Assembly (NCBI RefSeq): GCF_019976755.1 | Contig: NZ_AP023441.1 | Location: 5,143,501-5,207,500 of the forward strand | Reading direction: 5' to 3' | DNA from: Nostoc sp. MS1 | GTDB lineage: Bacteria > Cyanobacteriota > Cyanobacteriia > Cyanobacteriales > Nostocaceae | DNA: 64,000 nt | Shown: positions 53,701 through 62,123 of the stretch, one piece after another | Layout: each line of letters begins with the position of its first letter | Position numbering within the stretch: position 1 is the first letter of the stretch | Notes under the pieces: model-generated | Told to the model about the DNA's origin: nothing | Databases searched by the model: none | Seen by the model: the letters and a program-made list of their open reading frames with translations, nothing else | Position numbers and translations under genes: made by a program

Positions 53701-54849
53701 TTAAGATTTCTTCACCCCAAACCACTTATCATAAAGCACTTGATATGTTCCATTCTCCTTTAATTCCAACAAGGCGCGATTGATAGATTTGCGGTAGGGA
53801 CTGTTATTAGGTAAAACAATGCCATAGTTTTCTTCCCGAAAGACACTACCTACAACTTCTACTTTTCCTTGACCTTGATTAGCAGCATAAAATAGAAGTA
53901 CAGGAGCATCAAACACCACAGCATCAGCTTTTTTCTTATCTAAAGCATCGTAAGCCTGCTCAATTTTGGCGACTTCTAAAATGGGGATTTTATTTTCCTT
54001 TAAGTATGCCGCAGCTGTGCTACCAGTTGTGGTTGCTACTAATTTACCGGGTAAATCATTCACACTTTGAATATCAGCTTGTAACTGTTGCACAGTTAAT
54101 GAAGTGGTAGCCGCAGCCGTAAAGTAAGCAACAAACACAACGCCAGCAAACATCCACATCACAGCTAACACCCGACTGATGATTCCTTTGGGCATTTCAT
54201 CTGCTTGGGTAGCTAAGGTAGCAGCAGCCCACCAACAGGCTTTAAAAATTCCGGGAAAGTAGGATTTGTCAACAATGCTTTCTTTGTGATGACGTTCAGA
54301 TAACCAAATGATGTGAGCTGCTATCACAGTCAGTAATACAGCCAAGCCTATTACTTGCAAGAGCGTCACTGAGAACAATAATGACAAAATATCTGGTGCG
54401 CCACCACTATTAATTTTGGAGTTGCGTACCAAAATTTGTAATCCCCCACTAAACATAGGTAAGGAAAAATCAAACTTTTGCTGACGTTCAGCCGTAATAG
54501 AAATAGCGGCAATGCCTGCGTTGGCTTTACCATTCTCAACAGCTGAGAGTAGGTCAGCTACGTTGGCATACTCCTCAAATTTAAACTTTGCACCAATTTC
54601 GCTGGCAATGCTGCGCCAAAGGTCTATACTAAAGCCGGATAGTTTACCTTTGTCATCAAAAACAAAGGGGGGAATGGCTCTAGTAGCTACAACTAACGAT
54701 TGTTGAGATTGTTGAGTAGTTGGTTGTTGCGATCGCGCCGGATATGCTATCAGCAAGAATACCAAAATTCCACATCCCAGTCCCAACCATATATTTTTAT
54801 CTCTAGCCTTGAGAAACCGAGAAAATTTCTGTGCAAGCCCATTAAGCAT
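53701..54849 (-). CDS. Ionotropic glutamate receptor-like ligand-gated channel
   Basis: A 382-residue subunit. N-terminal signal or anchor (about 19-40), ligand-binding lobe S1 (50-145; Arg 122 in TAERQQKFDFSLP for the ligand carboxylate), helix M1 (155-183), pore loop P (204-220), helix M3 (224-252) and lobe S2 (260-378; GSTAAAYL, Asp 314 in VFDAPVL). This is the bacterial GluR0 plan. Unlike GluR0, the pore lacks TVGYGD and reads WWAAATLATQADEMPKG, and M3 ends AYFTAAATTSLTV, close to the eukaryotic SYTANLAAFLTV motif. Amino-acid-gated cation flow is likely. An amino-acid-gated receptor is known from Anabaena variabilis (AvGluR1). Confidence 0.9.
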   Translation of the reverse strand: MLNGLAQKFSRFLKARDKNIWLGLGCGILVFLLIAYPARSQQPTTQQSQQSLVVATRAIPPFVFDDKGKLSGFSIDLWRSIASEIGAKFKFEEYANVADLLSAVENGKANAGIAAISITAERQQKFDFSLPMFSGGLQILVRNSKINSGGAPDILSLLFSVTLLQVIGLAVLLTVIAAHIIWLSERHHKESIVDKSYFPGIFKACWWAAATLATQADEMPKGIISRVLAVMWMFAGVVFVAYFTAAATTSLTVQQLQADIQSVNDLPGKLVATTTGSTAAAYLKENKIPILEVAKIEQAYDALDKKKADAVVFDAPVLLFYAANQGQGKVEVVGSVFREENYGIVLPNNSPYRKSINRALLELKENGTYQVLYDKWFGVKKS

Positions 54850-55031
54850 AATATTTCTGAGAATAATAGGTAATATCTATCATTCCCAACGCATAACGAA
54901 TATCACATACGCAGAAAAACAAAAAATCCAGGGTTTAGACAAGAAAGGATATTACGAAGTAGGTATTCAACACCCTCCTCACTAATTACCAACCACTACT
55001 ATATGACACCTATGTAATAATACTGGAGGTT

Positions 55032-56285
55032 TTGAGTCAAAATATCTATCTAGAACAAGTGATACAAACATCGAAAAAAATAATCAAGCCCTCAGTCTCA
55101 AAGGTAATTGTGATTGGAGGCGGAATTGGTGGGTTAACTTTAGCTCGTGCCTGCTTAGATGCAAACATTGAAGTAGAAGTATACGAGAAACGTCCACTGA
55201 ATACAATGCTTTCTGGGCCAGGCGGTATTTTTATTCAACGAAATGCCATACGAATTTACCAACTTCTTGACTCAGGAAAGATTTACCAACGTTTTTACTC
55301 ACAGGGTGGCAAAATTCTCAAGGGTGGTTTTTCTAGTAAAGATGGCGCTCCCTTGTATATTAACTCTCCAGAATTTGCTGGTGAAAAAGACTTAGGTATA
55401 TGTCTTTCTAGAGGAGAGTTGCAACAAATTTTGTATGAAGCTTTACCACCAAACACGGTACGTAATGGGATGACTTTTGAGAAATTTGCGGCAACTGAAG
55501 ATGGTGTACAAGTGTACTTTCAAGATGGCAGCACCACAACAGGCGATATATTAGTAGGTGCGGATGGTCTTTATTCACGAGTACGTGCCAGCATGTCTGG
55601 ACAAAAAAGATTAGAGGAGCCAATTTACAGTGGAACTTGTTGCTGGAGAGGTGTATTCAATGGCTCAAACCTTCCCTTGAATCAAGAATATAGTTGGATG
55701 GAATATTGGGGTCAAGGAAATCGCTTTGGATATTTTGATATAGGTAAAGGGCTGTTCTCATTTTATGCGTTCAGTAATACAGAAAAAGGGGGGAATGATG
55801 ACTCAGTTGGCGGTTCCTTAAATGCCTTGAAGTTAACATTTTCAGATTATGCTGAACCTGTACCGTCAATCCTCAAAGTTTTAGAAGACCAAATAATTTA
55901 CCGAGATGATATTTTTGATCGTCAACCTTTAGGTAATTGTTGGGGTAAGGAGAGAGTAACGTTAATCGGGGATGCAGCGCACCCTGTTCAACCAAATCTG
56001 GGTCAAGGGGGTTGTATGGCTGTAGAAGATGCCTTTGAACTAGTTAAGTTGCTGACTAGAGGCGCAAGTTCTGATCATGTTTCACTGTTGCGTCAATTTG
56101 AGTATAGCCGTAGTCAACGAGTAACTCGTGTATTTACTACTTCTCGACAAGTTGGTCAGCTTGGACAAACTAACTCTGCAATAGGCTGTCTTCTGCGTAA
56201 TTGGATTTACAAACTGACTCCTACTTGGTTAGCAGACTTGCAGTTTAAATGGTTGTTTGATTACCAACCTTCCTGGGAAGATTAA
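55032..56285 (+). CDS. FAD-dependent monooxygenase
   Basis: A 417-residue aromatic-hydroxylase-type flavoprotein: VIVIGGGIGGLTLARA (FAD, near 25-40), the DG motif DILVGADGLYSRVRA and the GD motif LIGDAAHPVQPNLGQGG. It resembles zeaxanthin epoxidase and salicylate hydroxylase relatives; the substrate is unknown. A TTG start at 55032 follows GGAGG by only 2 bases; GTG 55059 is an alternative. It is divergent from the receptor gene. Confidence 0.9.
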   Translation: MSQNIYLEQVIQTSKKIIKPSVSKVIVIGGGIGGLTLARACLDANIEVEVYEKRPLNTMLSGPGGIFIQRNAIRIYQLLDSGKIYQRFYSQGGKILKGGFSSKDGAPLYINSPEFAGEKDLGICLSRGELQQILYEALPPNTVRNGMTFEKFAATEDGVQVYFQDGSTTTGDILVGADGLYSRVRASMSGQKRLEEPIYSGTCCWRGVFNGSNLPLNQEYSWMEYWGQGNRFGYFDIGKGLFSFYAFSNTEKGGNDDSVGGSLNALKLTFSDYAEPVPSILKVLEDQIIYRDDIFDRQPLGNCWGKERVTLIGDAAHPVQPNLGQGGCMAVEDAFELVKLLTRGASSDHVSLLRQFEYSRSQRVTRVFTTSRQVGQLGQTNSAIGCLLRNWIYKLTPTWLADLQFKWLFDYQPSWED

Positions 56286-56396
56286 CTTTCGGTTTAGACA
56301 AATTTGGAGGAGTCAAAGAAAAAACTTGCACATTATGACAACTATCTGAGAAAATGAGAAGAATATGAAAACCATCTAGAAAAAAAATTACTACCT

Positions 56397-56813
56397 GTGA
56401 AACTTGACGCTGTACCTTTTACCAGTTCTAGCCTAACTCAGACTCTTAGCGAGTCAGCTTTACAAGAGAATACTGAATCCCATCTATCTACTGTAATTGT
56501 TGAGCAAGTTAAGGAGTGTCCAAAAAAACAAGGGTCAGCAATAGGTGTATTTGCTACCACCTTTGTAACTATATTTTTGGCGGAAATCGGTGATAAAACC
56601 CAACTATCAACCTTATTAATGAGTGCAGAGTCGCACTCACCCTGGATAGTATTTCTAGGTTCGGGAGCAGCATTAATCACTACAAGTTTAATAGGTGTAC
56701 TTTTAGGTAGCTGGGTATCTAAACGCTTAAACCCCAAAACCTTGGATAGATCAACCGGATTCATGCTTCTGTTTATCTCCCTTACTCTATTTTGGGATGT
56801 ATTTCACGGTTAA
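56397..56813 (+). CDS. UPF0016 half-size cation exchanger, first subunit
   Basis: A 138-residue GDT1/TMEM165 family half-protein: three hydrophobic helices, the family motif FLAEIGDKTQLS (ExGD[KR][TS]) and a hydrophilic N-terminus of about 45 residues. It starts with GTG without a clear ribosome site. With the next gene (28 bases on) it should form a two-part exchanger equivalent to the single-chain Mn exporter Mnx of Synechocystis. I recall such split pairs being described in Anabaena sp. PCC 7120 as hemi-manganese exchangers, but cannot check this. Confidence 0.87.
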   Translation: MKLDAVPFTSSSLTQTLSESALQENTESHLSTVIVEQVKECPKKQGSAIGVFATTFVTIFLAEIGDKTQLSTLLMSAESHSPWIVFLGSGAALITTSLIGVLLGSWVSKRLNPKTLDRSTGFMLLFISLTLFWDVFHG

Positions 56814-56840
56814 TCACAAATCACCATTACCTTAAATATT

Positions 56841-57128
56841 ATGGATTGGCATCTTTTAGGCATCAGTTTTATTACAGTTTTTTTATCAGAATTAGGTGAT
56901 AAAAGTCAGTTAGCTGCGATCGCACTTTCTGGTCGTGGTCAGTCTGTGAAGGCTGTATTTTTTGGCTCTGCTGGCGCACTCCTATTAACTAGCTTATTAG
57001 GTGCATTGGCAGGAGGAGCAGTATCAGAATTATTACCAACACATATATTAAAAGCGATCGCGGCTGTAGGATTTGCAGTTCTCGCCGCTCGTTTATTGTT
57101 ATTTAAACAAGAAGAAACAGCAGAATAA
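56841..57128 (+). CDS. UPF0016 half-size cation exchanger, second subunit
   Basis: A 95-residue partner with three hydrophobic helices and FLSELGDKSQLAAIAL as family motif. It lacks the long N-terminus of the first subunit. Neither half can supply both ExGD motifs alone, so a heteromer is expected. Manganese or calcium export from cytoplasm or into thylakoids is inferred from the family. Confidence 0.87.
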   Translation: MDWHLLGISFITVFLSELGDKSQLAAIALSGRGQSVKAVFFGSAGALLLTSLLGALAGGAVSELLPTHILKAIAAVGFAVLAARLLLFKQEETAE

Positions 57129-57129
57129 C

Positions 57130-57153
57130 AATTCAAAATTCAAAATTCAAAAT
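57130..57153. repeat. STRR: ATTCAAA heptamers
   Basis: Three ATTCAAA units directly after the second UPF0016 gene. Confidence 0.8.
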
Positions 57154-57156
57154 GCG

Positions 57157-57187
57157 CCTGTGTAGTTAGTTACTTTAACTACACAGG
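57157..57187 (+). terminator. 12-bp inverted repeat after the UPF0016 pair
   Basis: CCTGTGTAGTTA, a 7-base loop and TAACTACACAGG. It probably ends the two-gene message; there is no run of T residues. Confidence 0.65.
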
Positions 57188-57347
57188 TATAGATATTATG
57201 ATAGGAAACCCCTACCTTTACAAGAGTAGAAGCCGCCTCATTTCTACTGAAAAGACTTTAGAATAGAAGTAAGTTGATCAGAGCGATACATTAACTAAGT
57301 TTTGAAAAATTAATTGCAGACATCAGCCAGATAAATAACAAGGGAAG

Positions 57348-58424
57348 ATGTTAGTGAATATAGTTGAAGAACGTGTGTCTACAAAAGCCGCTAGGTTGTG
57401 GATGCCTGAACGGGTAATATTTACACCTGCTGCGTTGAATGAGCCTTGGGGACAAAAGATTAAGGCGCGTGTGGAGTCCCTCGGACTACCAATAGAAGAG
57501 TTACCACGGAACAGACTGACAGGCTTACGTGGTGAAAGCGATCGCCAGACTTATGATATTTCCAAGCGGACTCTCGCAGTTGTGACTGCACCACCAAGCC
57601 AGTTTAAACTTAGTCCTATTCCCCCCTCTGCTGATTGGCAATTTCATCTAGCTGAGGGTTGTTCTGCACATTGCCAATACTGTTACTTGGCTGGGAGTTT
57701 GTCCGGGCCACCAGTGATTCGTGCCTATGCCAATCTACCGCAAATATTAGAGAATTTAGCCAATTACGAGCAACCAGGAAAGATGACGACTTATGAGGTA
57801 AGTTGTTACACTGACCCTCTAGGAATTGAGCATCTGACTGGTAGCCTAGCCGAGTGCATCCGTTATTTTGGTACTCGTAGCGATGCACATCTACGCTGGG
57901 TATCTAAGTTTGATGCCGTTGATGGTTTACTCGACCTACCCCATAATGGTCATACTCGTTGCCGTGCGAGTGTAAATGCTGCACCGATTTCTGGCAAATT
58001 TGAAGGGGGTACAGCGTCGGTAGCATCGAGACTGGCCGCATTGCGTAAGTTAGCTTTACCGCGAGATCAAGGCGGTGGTGGCTATCCTGTAGGCTTAGTG
58101 ATTGCGCCAATTATGCCTATAGATGATTGGCAGATGCACTACAGCCGCTTGTTTGATATGATTAGCGCCGCACTGGATATGGACTGTGACTTGACTTTTG
58201 AGCTAATTTCCCACCGCTTTACACCAGGGTCAAAAGAAGTTTTGCAGACTTGGTATCCCCAGTCAAAACTAGACATGGATGAGGAGAAACGCACCATCAA
58301 GCGTAATAAGTTTGGTGGGGTCAAATATGTTTACGATAATGACACCATGAAGACAATGAAGCGCTTTTTTGAAAGTGAGATTCAACAGCGCTTTCCCAAG
58401 GCGAAGATTTTGTATTGGACGTAA
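57348..58424 (+). CDS. Spore photoproduct lyase-like radical SAM protein
   Basis: A 358-residue radical SAM enzyme with a CxxxCxxC cluster motif (Cys 105, 109, 112 in GCSAHCQYCYL). Cys 153 in EVSCYTDPLGIEHLTGSL stands where I recall the H-donor Cys of spore photoproduct lyase (Cys 141 in Bacillus), with similar spacing. The family repairs 5-thyminyl-dihydrothymine in spores. Cyanobacteria do not sporulate but some form akinetes, so the true lesion or substrate may differ. Confidence 0.88.
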   Translation: MLVNIVEERVSTKAARLWMPERVIFTPAALNEPWGQKIKARVESLGLPIEELPRNRLTGLRGESDRQTYDISKRTLAVVTAPPSQFKLSPIPPSADWQFHLAEGCSAHCQYCYLAGSLSGPPVIRAYANLPQILENLANYEQPGKMTTYEVSCYTDPLGIEHLTGSLAECIRYFGTRSDAHLRWVSKFDAVDGLLDLPHNGHTRCRASVNAAPISGKFEGGTASVASRLAALRKLALPRDQGGGGYPVGLVIAPIMPIDDWQMHYSRLFDMISAALDMDCDLTFELISHRFTPGSKEVLQTWYPQSKLDMDEEKRTIKRNKFGGVKYVYDNDTMKTMKRFFESEIQQRFPKAKILYWT

Positions 58425-58436
58425 ATCAGTGAACGG

Positions 58437-58502
58437 TTGACAGTTTACCCTGAGCGAAGTCGTTCGCGTTAGCGTCTCCGTAGGAGAAGGGTAAACTGTC
58501 AA
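58437..58502. terminator. 15-bp stem with palindromic repeat in its loop
   Basis: TTGACAGTTTACCCT (58437-58451) pairs with AGGGTAAACTGTCAA (58488-58502). The 36-base loop is a TTCGCGTTAGCGTCTCCGTAGGAG repeat. It lies between two convergent genes and includes the stop codon of the minus-strand hydrolase. Confidence 0.8.
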
Positions 58503-59677
58503 ATTAACGAGTGGACAGCGCAAAATTCCCGGACAACTTCACTAAATTGCTGATTCTGTTCCATCAATGCCATGTGTCCGCCTGGCTTGATGGATACTCT
58601 TTGGGAGTCGGGTAATTCTGCGTTTATGCGATCGCTTGCTTGGGGTAGAGTAGCAATATCAGCTACACCAGAAACCACCAACACAGGTATATTAATCGTT
58701 TCCAGTGTTCTAGTTTCGTCGTAGTGAAACATTCCTAGTGTGCCACGAGCGAGAACGCCAGGAGAAGCAAATGCAGATAATAAGGCGGAGAAATCAAGTT
58801 GTCCTCTTGTTTCCGTACCTGTAAAACCCGATAGTTCTACACTGATGTAAAGTAAGCCGTTGAGGTAAGACAGCCAAGTCATCAACCACAAAAGCGGTGA
58901 TAACACGACACTCAAGTATAGTAGAGGTTCTAGTAACGGCTTCTGCAATTTGCGTAACAAGCGGTTGAAGATGCAGGTTTTCAGAGGATTGGTATAGGTA
59001 GTATCGACAAGAATTAAACTAGCTACCCGACTTGTTAAATATTCGGGGAACAGTCGGCAAAATGTGAGGTTAATCATACCCCCCATACTGTGACCTAATA
59101 AAATTACTGGTTTATTACCCGCAATGTCAATCACAGCTTGCAAATCACGGGCATACTTTTCAATAGAATAATCATTATTTTTCGGACGCGCCGATTTTCC
59201 CAATCCTGGTAAATCCCAAACGATGACACGAAAGCGATCGCTCAACTGTTTTTTGGCATAATACCAGACTGTACTGTTAGGCCCCCAGCCATGAGATAAG
59301 ATAATCGGCTGTGCATCTTCCGGGCCGTAAAACTCTACTTGCAATACACTTCCATCATCCCTTGGCAAACGTTTTACTGTTTTGCTACGCATGAGTTTAG
59401 GTTCATCAACTCCACGGCGACGTAAAAGCGGTAAGCTGATAAACCTCCCGCCAAAAGTCCACAAAACCATTACCAGTCCGCCAACTAAATAACCTATTCC
59501 GGTGAGTTCCCCTTCATACCACTCATACAGAATATAAAGTCCTCCACCTAGTACCCCTGGCGAAATCAGTTGCAATAGCCATACAAGTAGAAAACCTGGA
59601 GGCATGAAGAGCATGGCAAGAAACCTTTGAATATTTTGCTTGTTATCTTCTAGGTTCATAACATGGTAAAAAGTCAT
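58499..59677 (-). CDS. Alpha/beta hydrolase with N-terminal membrane segments
   Basis: A 392-residue hydrolase. Two hydrophobic helices (about 18-42 and 50-75) precede a lid-type hydrolase domain with SHGWGPNSTVW, GHSMGGMINLTF (nucleophile Ser) and the His in KPGGHMALMEQ. The acid is probably Asp in VSGVADIATLP. Membrane-attached esterase or lipase on small lipids is likely. ATG 59677 is used; a second ATG is 18 bases in. Confidence 0.88.
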   Translation of the reverse strand: MTFYHVMNLEDNKQNIQRFLAMLFMPPGFLLVWLLQLISPGVLGGGLYILYEWYEGELTGIGYLVGGLVMVLWTFGGRFISLPLLRRRGVDEPKLMRSKTVKRLPRDDGSVLQVEFYGPEDAQPIILSHGWGPNSTVWYYAKKQLSDRFRVIVWDLPGLGKSARPKNNDYSIEKYARDLQAVIDIAGNKPVILLGHSMGGMINLTFCRLFPEYLTSRVASLILVDTTYTNPLKTCIFNRLLRKLQKPLLEPLLYLSVVLSPLLWLMTWLSYLNGLLYISVELSGFTGTETRGQLDFSALLSAFASPGVLARGTLGMFHYDETRTLETINIPVLVVSGVADIATLPQASDRINAELPDSQRVSIKPGGHMALMEQNQQFSEVVREFCAVHSLI

Positions 59678-59881
59678 TCTCTTTCAATCCAGAGAATGAT
59701 TATTGATGAACCGCAAGATATGCCTTTATTAAAGCGTCCCAGCGATATAAAAATATTGTGAAAAATTGGCATTATTTTTGAGGCGATGGTTTTCGGCTAA
59801 CCAGAGGCGATCGCATCCTAAATGTGATGAACTGAAAATGTAGCTTAAATAAGCTAGCAAATTTACCTTCAAGACACTCAC

Positions 59882-60430
59882 ATGAAAAAAATTATTTTAA
59901 CTACTGCCTTAACTGGCTTATTTTCCTTCTCATTTACACTTACAGCTAACCAAGGCTTAATTTTAGCTCAGTCTTCACAAGTAGCACAGGCGCAAATTAC
60001 AGTCATACCTGTGGCAAAAATAGGACTAGGAAAAATTTGTCCCGGTATGTCTGAACAAGAAGTACGTAGGATTTTGGGAAAACCTACTAGTAGTAAAACC
60101 GAATATAGCCAAGGTGTTGGTGATAATATCCGCACACTTCAATATCCAAACATTTCTTTATCTCTAGTTCCCCATGTAAATAAGCCGAACAAATTTTTTG
60201 TTTACCAATTTGTTACCCGCAGTCGTCAATTTTCAACCCCAACTGGTATTAAAGTTGGCGATACACAAGCTCAGGTAATCAAGGTTTACGGAAAACCTTA
60301 CATATCGCAAGAAGGCACAGTTACCTTTTTAGGATATACGGTTGGGAATAAAGATAGCGCTACAACATTTAGGTTTCGTATCGAAGCTGGCAAGGTAACA
60401 GAAATTCTGTATAGCGAACAGCTAGTCTAA
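59882..60430 (+). CDS. Exported protein with BamE/SmpA-like repeats
   Basis: A 182-residue product with a signal peptide (IILTTALTGLFSFSFTLTA). Two similar modules follow: CPGMSEQEVRRILGKPTSSK and IKVGDTQAQVIKVYGKPYIS, the pattern of the SmpA/OmlA (BamE-like) fold. A periplasmic role is likely; no precise function is known. A gap of 132 bases separates it from the DUF2214 gene. Confidence 0.75.
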   Translation: MKKIILTTALTGLFSFSFTLTANQGLILAQSSQVAQAQITVIPVAKIGLGKICPGMSEQEVRRILGKPTSSKTEYSQGVGDNIRTLQYPNISLSLVPHVNKPNKFFVYQFVTRSRQFSTPTGIKVGDTQAQVIKVYGKPYISQEGTVTFLGYTVGNKDSATTFRFRIEAGKVTEILYSEQLV

Positions 60431-60562
60431 TTTCTGTACAGAAATTAGAAATATAAATCTGTTTTATTAGTCACTTCTTCGCTAATTCCTTAATGATAAT
60501 TTGGGCTTGATGGCGAGAGCCTTCACCTAAAGCTAATATAATAAGGAACTAGCGAAAATCTT

Positions 60563-61018
60563 ATGTGGATAAATGCCATAGTCTCGTATTTGCATTATTT
60601 AAGCTTCATGTTGTGTTTTGGCGCTCTGGTATTAGAAGCACATACCCTTAAAAAAGAATTAAGTTTAAGCGAAGCTTGGAGAATCGTAATATCTGATGCA
60701 GTCTATGGTATATCAGCCACTATTGTTTTAATCACAGGTATTTTACGTATTATCTACTTTAGTAAAGGAACAGATTACTATTTAAGTAACTGGGTTTTCT
60801 ACATCAAAGTAGCAGCTTTTCTGGTTGTAGGTTTAGCATCTCTCTATCCCACTATTAGTTTCATTACTTGGTTAACTGACTTGCAACAAGGACAAACTCC
60901 AAAACTAGAATTAGCAACACTGAAGCGTCTAAAATGGTTGCTCAAAATTGAATTAGTAGGTTTAATTCTCATTCCTCTATTAGCAACAGTTATGGCAAGG
61001 GGAATAGGTGCTATCTAG
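60563..61018 (+). CDS. DUF2214 membrane protein
   Basis: A 151-residue integral membrane protein with four hydrophobic helices, matching the DUF2214 family (AIVSYLHYLSFMLCFGAL, YGISATIVLITGILRIIYF, LLKIELVGLILIPLLATVM). The family has no settled role. Its end overlaps that of the convergent phosphodiester glycosidase gene by 8 bases. Confidence 0.85.
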   Translation: MWINAIVSYLHYLSFMLCFGALVLEAHTLKKELSLSEAWRIVISDAVYGISATIVLITGILRIIYFSKGTDYYLSNWVFYIKVAAFLVVGLASLYPTISFITWLTDLQQGQTPKLELATLKRLKWLLKIELVGLILIPLLATVMARGIGAI

Positions 61019-61931
61019 GCTTAACTAATAAAACTGATTTTACAGGTCGCTTGATGAAATTACCTTGTAAATCGAACTTTCCGTAAATAGCTTTACCTTT
61101 GTAGTAAAGCGAAGATGAACTACCACCATCCAAGTTCATCGCTTCAGATGCACCAAGGGTTTTCATTAATTGGGCTAATTGTACTAGAGATATTCCAGAA
61201 TTATTTGGTTGTGAAGGTTTTTGTGCAACCATTACTAAAATGACACTACCATCACGAGTAATACCTACAGCCGTTCTCGCGTTAGGTTGTTCAGTTCCTA
61301 ACGCATCGCGTCCTTTAGTCTTATCCACAAAACCCTCTTGTTCTGATGTCAATTGTGGTAATAGTCGAGGGCCTGCGCCAATGGCATCAACTAGGCTACA
61401 ATCTTTTGGGAGTGATTCGTTATGTAAAGCGATCGCATAAGTGGTAATCTGACCACAGAGATAGCGACGAAATTCGCTGCGATTGAAAATTTGATTTAGG
61501 TAAGGCTTTAACTGCGGGTTGTTCACTAACCGCTCATTATCTTTGGGATTAGCTATCTGCCGTCCAGCAACAACCACATAAGATGTAGATTTTTGGTTGG
61601 CTGGGTCAAAAAAGCCTGCATTGAAAATGGCAGTGGCTTGATGTTTTTGAGCAAATTCCTCTACATTATTTACTGTAGGTGATAATGCCCCTGTCACGAC
61701 AAATGGACTATTGGCGGGAATTAACAAAATGTGAGCTATACCTTGAGGTAAACTACGCTCAATGTAACGGATGGTTGTTGCTGGTGATGGTTGCGCCTTT
61801 GGGACTACAGAAGATGTCGGCTGTAGTAAGAACGTACACGTAACCATAACAGTTTGGAAGATGATGCTGCTGACTTTTGCCCGCCTTGTATTTTTATATA
61901 TCCATTGGTCTGGGAACAAGTTAACTTTCAC
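61011..61931 (-). CDS. Phosphodiester glycosidase (NAGPA-like), exported
   Basis: A 306-residue protein from a GTG start, with a hydrophobic N-terminal segment (SSIIFQTVMVTCTFLL) that should send it outside the membrane. The NAGPA/DUF2233 core is clear: ATAIFNAGFFDP, AIGAGPRLL, RTAVGITRDGSVILVM and EAMNLDGGSSSSLYYKG. Relatives cleave sugars from phosphodiesters; here a cell-wall or exopolysaccharide substrate is possible. ATG starts further in would lose the signal. Confidence 0.87.
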   Translation of the reverse strand: MKVNLFPDQWIYKNTRRAKVSSIIFQTVMVTCTFLLQPTSSVVPKAQPSPATTIRYIERSLPQGIAHILLIPANSPFVVTGALSPTVNNVEEFAQKHQATAIFNAGFFDPANQKSTSYVVVAGRQIANPKDNERLVNNPQLKPYLNQIFNRSEFRRYLCGQITTYAIALHNESLPKDCSLVDAIGAGPRLLPQLTSEQEGFVDKTKGRDALGTEQPNARTAVGITRDGSVILVMVAQKPSQPNNSGISLVQLAQLMKTLGASEAMNLDGGSSSSLYYKGKAIYGKFDLQGNFIKRPVKSVLLVKPR

Positions 61932-62123
61932 TATTCAAAATAAAACTGTTGTAAAGTCAAAATGGCTATGGATAAACATTTGCGAGTTATATCGTAGTTT
62001 AGCACCTAACTGGTTTGGATTCTATCAAGCGATCGCCAAACTACTTCTCATTAGTTTACTCGCTGTTTTACTATGTTCAAAATTCTGCCTAGTTAATGGC
62101 TTGGTCGTTCTCATCTTTAAGTT

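Noticed and set aside
56286..56396. Possible manganese (yybP-ykoY) riboswitch before the UPF0016 genes
   Set aside because: The 111-base leader is A-rich and shows none of the paired stems expected of that riboswitch.
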